Assembly: GCA_964613155.1 (NCBI GenBank)
Contig: CAZTHP010000085.1
Location: forward strand, 1 to 10,691
Length of the DNA stretch: 10,691 bases
DNA from: TWA4 sp964613155
Lineage (GTDB): Bacteria; Bacillota; Clostridia; Lachnospirales; Lachnospiraceae
Direction: 5' to 3'
Part shown: positions 1-4,324 of the stretch, one piece after another
Position numbering within the stretch: the stretch's first letter is position 1
Layout: each line of letters opens with the position of its first letter
Position numbers and translations under genes: made by a program
Notes under the pieces: model-generated
Told to the model about the DNA's origin: nothing
The model's database searches: none
The model's input: the letters and a program-made list of their open reading frames with translations, nothing else

Positions 1-4
1 AGGT

Positions 5-584
5 TCATCCGACCGGTGAATCTTTGTCGGGAGACTCAAGATTCCGAGAGCTTATGGTACTGCCTTTTATCCCTTGATACTTGATTTCAATAAACTGTTT
101 CTTGTGAATTGCCTGTCCAATCTTCCAAAGGCATTCTGTCACATCCTTACCATGCTGCGGCTGTACATAATGGAACAGCTCATTTGACACCTGCTCCTTT
201 ATCAGCTTTTGGCTTTCTGTCGGCACACTGCATAAAATAATTTTTTCCAACAGATTTTTCATCGTACTTTTCGGAAAAGCTCTGCTATCCAATAAAATTT
301 TACTAAGAGCCAACAGTTCGCCATTGGTAAGTTTCAGCAAAGACATCTTCTCTAAGCGGTAACCTTTCTTCTACCGAATATTGATCTCCCCCTTGAATCA
401 AGTTCTCCTGCATATAATTGCGAATATCATCTATATCTCTTTGGATACTTCTCTCATTAACACCAAATCGCTCTGCCAATTCTGACTTCCGAACAATTCC
501 CCCCTCCATGATTCTGGAATAAATATGGAGAACTCGTTCAATCTTATTGATGTTCGGGGTGTCTTTCTCGCCTTTACTTCCCAT
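5..584 (-). pseudogene. Broken WYL-type transcriptional regulator (HTH + WYL domain), frameshifted
   Basis: The first reading frame starts at ATG 584, with GAGGTG at 590-595 as ribosome site. A GTG at 590 is also possible but has no well-placed site. It encodes an N-terminal winged HTH (around SELAERFGVNERSIQRDIDDI) typical of deoR/HTH_11 regulators. Near 372-381 the protein leaves frame and would run about 23 more residues to a stop. From about 380 another frame continues the homology: KKGYRLEKMSLLKLTNGELLALSKILLDS, then FIEIKYQGIKGSTISSRNLE, which is the start of a WYL ligand-binding domain. That frame then reads ESPDKDSPVG and stops at 5-7. From memory of the family the usual text is NLEPVG followed by a long WYL domain, so SPDKDS looks like an 18-bp insertion and the domain is cut short. 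WYL regulators often repress nearby or own genes. The rest lies left of the window or is missing. Family call is sound; the broken state is read directly, barring sequencing error. Confidence 0.75.
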
Positions 585-692
585 TCCCACACCTCGTTAA
601 TTTCTATTTTTCTACTTATTGTACTCAGAGATATAGACATATTCTGTCATTCTGTTTGAAATCTATACAATTTTAAATATATTTAGATATTA

Positions 693-729
693 CGTATCTC
701 AAAATACCTGTGTTGTAGATACGGTATTT
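693..729. promoter_or_regulatory. Overlapping inverted repeats, candidate operator of the WYL regulator
   Basis: Two 7-bp perfect inverted repeats interlock: CGTATCT (693-699) with AGATACG (717-723), and AAATACC (702-708) with GGTATTT (723-729). They sit directly downstream of the -10 element, over the predicted transcription start. That is a usual place for a repressor operator. In RNA the two pairings would largely exclude each other, so a leader structure is the alternative reading. Confidence 0.4.
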
Positions 730-734
730 ATAGT

Positions 735-763
735 ATTATACACCTTTTCCGTTCTACACACAA
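735..763 (-). promoter_or_regulatory. Sigma-A-type promoter for the WYL regulator remnant
   Basis: Reading the minus strand, TTGTGT (763-758) and a perfect TATAAT (740-735) are separated by 17 bp. Transcription would begin near 728, giving a leader of about 145 nt before the ATG at 584. It is the best-scoring promoter-like pair by eye in this AT-rich stretch. It is not experimentally supported. Confidence 0.5.
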
Positions 764-829
764 GTATTCCTAGTAAATTGAAATTCTAAATCAACAATAA
801 ATTTATTTTTTTCTATCATTACAATCCTA

Positions 830-1678
830 TCAATACATTTCTTTTCCTTTAGATTTCTTCGCATTGATACAGTCCTCATAAACTTCTTCAAATCGCTGGA
901 TACTTGCTTTTTGCACTCGATCCGAACAGCAGATAAGCTGACTGAGTTTCATTTCATGATTAAAATAATAAATATCACATCCTGGATCATCTGTATCCAG
1001 TTCGATTCTCCAAATCTCTCCATAGGTTTCAATCTCTCTTAAATCCTTAGAAATTCGATAACTTTCTTTTTCCTGATACAAAAATTCCAAAGCTTTTGGA
1101 TAGGTTGAAAAAAATCGATATGCAGATAATTGATTGCTCTCCCGATTATTTTCCTGTAGAGCTGCCAAAAAAATAACACCGTTCCGACAAGTGCGAGCAT
1201 CCAAGATTTCCTTCCACAACTGTATAACTTTCCGAATCTCCTCCGAAATTTGCCCAGAACATTCTGCCGAAACATTCAGCAAATCTTCCAGATCCTGAAT
1301 TTTTTCTTCCATACTCCTTTTCTCACACATCATAATCAGAGCTGCTTCTTCCTCTTGTTTTAATCGTTTCCTACTTCCAATGTACTTATGCCTTTTGAAT
1401 CTATCGTTTGTTCCGAGGCACTTACTCCGTTTTACTCCATCTTCTGTTCCGATGCACCTACACTTGTTTAATCTATCTTCCATTTCGATGCATGTACTTC
1501 TGTTTACTCCATCTTCCATTTCGATACACGTACTTCCGTTTACTCCATCTTCTGTTTCGATACATGTACTTCCGTTTACTCCATCTTCTGTTCCGAGGCA
1601 CTTACTCCGTTTTAATTCCTCTCCCACAAAATTTTCACCGCTTACAGAAGAATCCGTCCTTTTTTTCAAATCAACCAT
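830..1678 (-). CDS. Unrecognised protein with seven 12-residue Cys-periodic repeats
   Basis: I do not recognise this 282-residue protein. Start ATG 1678 is preceded by GGGAGGAG (1689-1696) at 10 nt spacing. Residues 24-107 are seven tandem 12-residue repeats with consensus RSKCLGTEDGVN. Cys falls at residues 27, 39, 51, 63, 75 and 87, and Tyr (99) replaces it in the seventh copy. Residues 108-150 are charged and probably helical (QEEEAALIMMCEKRSMEEK). Residues about 165-275 look like a small globular domain: RNGVIFLAALQENN, YRFFSTYPKALEFLYQEKE, EIWRIELDTDDPGCDIYYFNHEMKL. No signal peptide or membrane segment is visible, so it is probably cytoplasmic. It is divergent from an XRE repressor gene, with operator-like repeats between them. 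A 12-residue period could form a solenoid or present a row of thiols; both are guesses. The open frame and ribosome site support a real gene; the function is unknown. Confidence 0.65.
   Translation of the reverse strand: MVDLKKRTDSSVSGENFVGEELKRSKCLGTEDGVNGSTCIETEDGVNGSTCIEMEDGVNRSTCIEMEDRLNKCRCIGTEDGVKRSKCLGTNDRFKRHKYIGSRKRLKQEEEAALIMMCEKRSMEEKIQDLEDLLNVSAECSGQISEEIRKVIQLWKEILDARTCRNGVIFLAALQENNRESNQLSAYRFFSTYPKALEFLYQEKESYRISKDLREIETYGEIWRIELDTDDPGCDIYYFNHEMKLSQLICCSDRVQKASIQRFEEVYEDCINAKKSKGKEMY
1358..1609 (-). repeat. 36-bp tandem repeat, seven copies, inside the Cys-periodic gene
   Basis: Seven head-to-tail 36-bp units encode residues 24-107. The central units are close to identical, for example GATGGAGTAAACGGAAGTAC recurs at the same phase, while the outermost units have drifted. 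The unit is a multiple of three, so gain or loss of copies keeps the frame. This pattern is typical of slippage-prone coding minisatellites. It also leaves long spurious open frames on the opposite strand. Confidence 0.9.
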
Positions 1679-1741
1679 CCTGCAATTTCTCCTCCCGATT
1701 CCCTCGAGTCTTTCTCTTGATTTTTTCCTGCCTATTTCTCA

Positions 1742-1897
1742 AAAGACCTTGATTTTACTTGTTTTTAAGATTTTGTTTTCACCATCTGCTTTCAATCTGT
1801 ATTGTAACGATTTGCTCCAGATGCTTTGTTTTAAATCATCTTGTTCTATCGATATATTATCTTGTTTTAAAAGCTGTCTTATTTCTAAATATGCCGT
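1742..1897 (-). other. Stop-free, coding-like stretch upstream of the repeat gene, no start codon
   Basis: Between the repeat gene (start 1678) and the operator repeats (1928) I see no gene with a proper start. On the minus strand 52 codons are open between two TGA stops (1898-1900 and 1739-1741). The text looks protein-like: YLEIRQLLKQDNISIEQDD, then LKQSIWSKSLQYRLKADGE. It is in the same frame as the downstream gene, separated only by the TGA at 1739-1741 and 20 further codons. It contains no ATG or GTG; one TTG has no convincing ribosome site. It could be a remnant of a longer 5' end, or chance in AT-rich DNA. The remainder of 1679-1927 shows nothing beyond the repeat gene's ribosome site. 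Confidence 0.3.
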
Positions 1898-1927
1898 TCA
1901 GATTACATCACACTAACTGCGTCATTT

Positions 1928-1972
1928 AAAGTACGTTATTTTAAAATACGTTATTTTAAGATACGTTATTTT
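1928..1972. promoter_or_regulatory. Three contiguous 15-bp palindromic repeats, candidate XRE operators
   Basis: Copies lie at 1928-1942, 1943-1957 and 1958-1972 with no spacer. The middle copy, AAAATACGTTATTTT, is a perfect 6-3-6 dyad (AAAATA / TATTTT around CGT). The other two differ from it by one base each in the left arm. The third copy overlaps the predicted -35 position of the XRE gene. Repeated dyads over a promoter next to a small Cro/CI-type gene are the classical arrangement for autorepression. The array lies about 250 bp from the start of the divergent repeat gene, so it could control that side as well. Confidence 0.6.
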
Positions 1973-1994
1973 GAGTGCAAAAACTTCGTATAAT
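1966..1994 (+). promoter_or_regulatory. Promoter of the XRE regulator gene
   Basis: A perfect TATAAT -10 lies at 1989-1994. With 17 bp spacing the -35 is TTATTT (1966-1971), a weak match that lies inside the third operator repeat. A start near 2001 gives a leader of about 65 nt, which contains the 9-bp repeats. The -10 is convincing; the -35 is not well defined. Confidence 0.5.
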
Positions 1995-2008
1995 AAATCT
2001 CAATAGAC

Positions 2009-2035
2009 CTTAATAAACTTAATAAACCTAACAAA
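2009..2035 (+). repeat. Three 9-bp tandem repeats in the XRE gene leader
   Basis: CTTAATAAA (2009-2017), CTTAATAAA (2018-2026) and CCTAACAAA (2027-2035) are contiguous. They lie between the predicted transcription start and the ribosome site. They may be slippage products, or may keep the leader unstructured. Confidence 0.65.
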
Positions 2036-2066
2036 CCTGTATGATTATGGAATGGAGGAATTACAA

Positions 2067-2282
2067 ATGGTTCGATTACGGATTGTCGAAATCTTAAATG
2101 AGCAGAACAAAACTCGCTACTGGTTAAGTAAACATATGGACATGCATTATGTCAGCTTTAAAAAAATGATTGAAAATAATACAACCTCGATACGTTTTGA
2201 AACGCTTGATAAACTTTCTACACTGCTCAATGTTCCTGTCGGAGATTTATTCGAGAAAATTGATGATAACTCTGCCGACTAA
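2067..2282 (+). CDS. Small XRE/Cro-CI family HTH regulator
   Basis: The protein has 71 residues, essentially one HTH domain. The segment TRYWLSKHMDMHYVSFKKMIENNTTSIRFETLDKLSTLLNVPVGDLFE has the five-helix Cro/CI pattern, with recognition helix around MHYVSFKKMIEN and the closing 'L..LLNVPVGDLFE' signature of this family (HTH_26-like). ATG 2067 is chosen because GGAGG (2054-2058) lies 8 nt upstream; the in-frame ATG at 2052 overlaps that ribosome site. There is no extra ligand or protease domain, so it is probably a constitutive DNA binder. Likely targets are the three palindromic repeats just upstream, giving autorepression, and possibly the divergent Cys-periodic repeat gene. Family assignment is firm; the targets are inferred from position. 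Confidence 0.85.
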   Translation: MVRLRIVEILNEQNKTRYWLSKHMDMHYVSFKKMIENNTTSIRFETLDKLSTLLNVPVGDLFEKIDDNSAD

Positions 2283-2291
2283 AGATTCCAT

Positions 2292-2338
2292 GGTGCTACA
2301 AATTTGCCGCACATTTTTGACAGCACCTCTTTTTATTT
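2292..2338 (+). terminator. Candidate terminator of the XRE gene
   Basis: GGTGCT (2292-2297) pairs with AGCACC (2322-2327), followed by TCTTTTTATTT. It starts 10 bp past the stop codon. The stem is only 6 bp and the loop is 24 nt, so it is a weak candidate. Confidence 0.4.
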
Positions 2339-2636
2339 CAAGAAACAACCGCTTATCGGACAGACTCTGAATACGTTCATAGGTTAAAAATATTCTTAGC
2401 TCTGTCTTTTATATCATGCACTGTAAATTGATTGGATTCCCTACCATTTCCATTGTTTCGATTTCTCCATTGCCTACGTTTTTTCATTTTTTATAGTTTT
2501 CTCTTTTTATAGTTTCCCATTACCCATATTTTCCTATTAGTTATCTTTTCCTATTACCTATATTTTCCTATTACCTATATTAAAAATTATAAAGCTTTCC
2601 ATAGACACATATTTGCATCCTATAAAAATGCACAAC
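2339..2636. other. AT-rich, pyrimidine-biased intergenic stretch without a gene
   Basis: I see no gene with a start and ribosome site on either strand here. The plus strand is rich in T and C runs. The only organised element is the 17-bp tandem repeat at 2512-2579, preceded by two copies of TTTATAGTTT-like sequence. It separates the XRE gene from the convergent TetR-linked gene. Confidence 0.6.
2512..2579. repeat. Four contiguous 17-bp tandem repeats
   Basis: Units are GTTTCCCATTACCCATA (2512-2528), TTTTCCTATTAGTTATC (2529-2545), then two identical TTTTCCTATTACCTATA (2546-2562, 2563-2579). The last two are perfect and the first two are diverged, as in an array growing at its right end. The array is non-coding and lies between convergent genes. 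Confidence 0.85.
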
Positions 2637-2680
2637 AAAAAAAGTACAGAACTTTTGGATATTGGTTCTGTACTTTTTTG
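2637..2680 (-). terminator. Strong bidirectional rho-independent terminator
   Basis: GTACAGAAC (2644-2652) pairs perfectly with GTTCTGTAC (2665-2673) around a 12-nt loop. The stem is flanked by seven A on the left and six T on the right, which makes it symmetrical and usable from both strands. It lies 34 bp past the stop of the minus-strand gene at 2714 and can also stop plus-strand read-through from the XRE gene. Confidence 0.85.
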
Positions 2681-2713
2681 TTTGACTTAATTTAATGTTT
2701 TAAAATTTCAGTT

Positions 2714-3313
2714 TTACCAGCAGTACATTCCACCGTTGTCGTGGTGATCGACATGATAGCGAATCTGCTCTTTGGGTTTCATACGCAGCATATAACTGAT
2801 TTCTTCTTCTGTCAACAGCTGATCGGAATAGTAAATTTTACGATTTAAGACATAGACGATTCGATCAAACTTGCAATTTTCATACTGCTTGTTCGTATCG
2901 CGATACCAATCGCCAAATTCTGCTTCTGTGATTTCTTCGGTTAATGCACCTTCTTTCAGACGCATAAAAATCGAATATGCCGCATCTTCTTTCAGCTGAT
3001 CCAATTCCAGATAAGCCCAGTGGTAATTAACCAGCTTCAAAATCCCAATTGCGGTTTCTTCTGGAATCGCCGGACCGCTGACCAGATGAATCTGATCCCC
3101 CTCTTTTGTAATCTGATCGGCCGGCTTTAATCCTGCTAAGGTTTCGAAAAGGATTACATATAAAGTCAGCACATTTAAAGCGTCCTGATCTTTTCGCCGT
3201 CTCAGTGATTCATTGTGAGCCAACAGCCATGTTTGAATCATTTCCTGATTACTTTGCCCTGTCAATTCAGATGCATTTTCCAATACAAATACGATTTTAT
3301 CTTCCATCTTCAT
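2714..3313 (-). CDS. Unrecognised soluble protein in the TetR operon, His/Cys-rich tail
   Basis: I do not recognise this 199-residue protein. It has no signal peptide or membrane span and appears mostly helical and acidic: QEMIQTWLLAHNESLRRRKD, AIGILKLVNYHWAYLELDQL, EEEISYMLRMKPKEQ. The last residues, YHVDHHDNGGMYCW (186-199), hold three His, two Asp and a Cys, which could bind metal, but this is only composition. ATG 3313 follows GATGGGGG directly; ATG 3307 (MEDKIVF) is about equally good, with that G run better placed. The gene starts 9 bp after the TetR stop codon, so the two are almost certainly co-transcribed, and it ends at a strong terminator. By position it is the likely partner or target of the TetR regulator. 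Its place beyond the Feo genes suggests, without proving, a metal link. Confidence 0.75.
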   Translation of the reverse strand: MKMEDKIVFVLENASELTGQSNQEMIQTWLLAHNESLRRRKDQDALNVLTLYVILFETLAGLKPADQITKEGDQIHLVSGPAIPEETAIGILKLVNYHWAYLELDQLKEDAAYSIFMRLKEGALTEEITEAEFGDWYRDTNKQYENCKFDRIVYVLNRKIYYSDQLLTEEEISYMLRMKPKEQIRYHVDHHDNGGMYCW

Positions 3314-3322
3314 CCCCCATCA

Positions 3323-3907
3323 TCAGCTCTCAGTCAATCCACCGGAGCGGATCAACAGCATCATTGCCTGAAACTCTGTAGTCAACATCTGTCCGAGTTC
3401 TTCTTCTGTAAAATGGCAAACCTTTGTAGCACATAAGGCACCGATACCAAAGGTATAGATCCACACATTTTCAAATAAGATCTTTGCCTGTACCGACGTG
3501 AGACCATAATCCTTTTCGATTGCTTCCACACAAAGTGCTGCTGTATCGCCCAGTTCACCAAATACATCATCAAATGAATGCGGCTGGCTGTTTTCCTGCA
3601 TAAAGAGCAGCTGATAAAGCTTCGGTTCCTGCACACCAAACAGAACCATTCTCATTCCAATCTGCTTAAAAAGCGGCATGTCCGGAACGCGTTCTTCTGC
3701 AAATTTTTCGAAACGCTGCATTGCTGCGATTTTTACTTCTTCCTGAATTTCTTTCATCGTATTGAATACTGTGAAAATAGGGCTGGCAGAACATTGCAGG
3801 ACATTGCGCAGCTCCTGCGCTGTTAAAGCATCCATGCCTTTTTCAGAAACAATCTGCATCGCAGCTGCAACAATTTCTGCTTTTGTAAATTTCGGTTTCG
3901 GTGGCAT
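3323..3907 (-). CDS. TetR/AcrR family transcriptional regulator
   Basis: The protein has 194 residues from ATG 3907, chosen because AGGAGGGGG lies 4-6 nt upstream; an ATG 24 bp earlier lacks such a site. Residues 8-55 form the TetR DNA-binding domain: FTKAEIVAAAMQIVSEKGMDALTAQEL, then NVLQCSASPIFTVFNTMKEI, matching the usual 'T.REL...LG.S..P.Y.HF' turn and recognition helix. Residues 60-190 are the variable all-helical ligand and dimer domain, ending EEELGQMLTTEFQAMMLLIRSG. The ligand cannot be read from sequence. It has its own promoter and a 13-bp dyad just past the transcription start, suggesting autorepression. The next gene begins 9 bp after its stop. Family call is firm; the regulated genes are inferred. 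Confidence 0.92.
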   Translation of the reverse strand: MPPKPKFTKAEIVAAAMQIVSEKGMDALTAQELRNVLQCSASPIFTVFNTMKEIQEEVKIAAMQRFEKFAEERVPDMPLFKQIGMRMVLFGVQEPKLYQLLFMQENSQPHSFDDVFGELGDTAALCVEAIEKDYGLTSVQAKILFENVWIYTFGIGALCATKVCHFTEEELGQMLTTEFQAMMLLIRSGGLTES

Positions 3908-3943
3908 AATCCCCCTCCTGTTTGCTATCATTTTACTCGATTA

Positions 3944-3956
3944 TCTATTTTAGATT
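3944..3956. promoter_or_regulatory. Candidate TetR operator
   Basis: ATCTA and TAGAT form a perfect 5-3-5 inverted repeat around TTT. It lies a few bases downstream of the predicted transcription start of the TetR gene and upstream of its ribosome site. Position fits an autorepression operator; the short arms keep this tentative. Confidence 0.4.
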
Positions 3957-3966
3957 AGTTGCTTTC

Positions 3967-3994
3967 ATTATAATCTTTTTTCGAGCGAAATCAA
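3967..3994 (-). promoter_or_regulatory. Promoter of the TetR gene
   Basis: On the minus strand TTGATT (3994-3989) and TATAAT (3972-3967) are 16 bp apart. The -35 overlaps the stop codon of the Cys-rich Feo gene. No terminator is visible between that gene and the TetR gene, so some read-through from the feo operon is also likely. Confidence 0.55.
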
Positions 3995-4020
3995 TAGCAA
4001 ATATCATCTTTTTTCGAGCG
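3973..4020. repeat. 15-bp direct repeat at the end of the Cys-rich Feo gene
   Basis: ATCTTTTTTCGAGCG occurs exactly at 3973-3987 and 4006-4020, with a 33-bp period. The right copy lies inside the 3' end of the Cys-rich gene (encoding RSKKD); the left lies just past its stop codon and within the TetR promoter spacer. It looks like a small duplication of the gene's end. Confidence 0.75.
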
Positions 4021-4173
4021 GCGGATTCTGCATTTTTTGGAAGCGGAGGGTCTTCCACATTTTCCGCACCCTGGACAGGTTCCGCGGCTCCAACTTTTCA
4101 GAACATGCCGAATCGCTGCCAAAAAAGCGACTGCGGTTAGCGCAATAATCACATAATCTCCTATATGCAGCAT
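3991..4173 (-). CDS. FeoB-associated Cys-rich membrane protein
   Basis: This 60-residue protein has an N-terminal membrane helix (GDYVIIALTAVAFLAAIRHVL, residues 5-25), then a short basic linker and a Cys cluster CPGCGKCG (residues 33-40), and ends KKDDICY. That order of one helix followed by closely spaced Cys is the pattern of the small FeoB-associated Cys-rich family, found next to feoB in many Firmicutes. Its role is not established; help with Fe(II) passage or redox protection is assumed for the family. AAAGGGG sits 4 nt before ATG 4173. The gene lies 151 bp after feoB on the same strand. The basic, Ser/Lys-rich tail with two extra Cys is longer than in many members. Confidence 0.8.
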   Translation of the reverse strand: MLHIGDYVIIALTAVAFLAAIRHVLKSWSRGTCPGCGKCGRPSASKKCRIRRSKKDDICY

Positions 4174-4324
4174 AAATCCCCTTTCGTCATCCTTTTAAAC
4201 TTTTTCGTTTTTTCTTCGTTTCCTTCGGTTTCTTTATTCTGTTCCCTTCGGTTCCGTTGTTCCGTTCCTTTTTTATTCCTTCTATTTTCTTTGTTCCGCG
4301 TTCTTTTCTTCACGCCTTATTTCG
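4174..4324 (-). other. Purine-rich spacer between feoB and the Cys-rich gene
   Basis: The coding strand of this 151-bp gap is almost all A and G, with recurring GGAAC and CGAAGG words, for example GGAACCGAAGGGAACAG and AAACCGAAGGAAACG. From 4312 a frame stays open for about 40 Lys/Arg-rich codons but has no ATG, so it is probably not a gene. A spacer this long is unusual inside a Feo operon. It may be an expanded low-complexity tract. Confidence 0.5.

Noticed and set aside
1358..1609. Pentapeptide or leucine-rich repeat fold for the Cys repeats
   Set aside because: The period is 12 residues and the A(D/N)LXX or LxxLxLxxN patterns are absent.
1380..1916. Long plus-strand open frames opposite the repeat gene (178 and 114 codons)
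   Set aside because: They exist because the 36-bp unit lacks stops on both strands. They have no ribosome site and give low-complexity Phe/Leu/Ser/His text.
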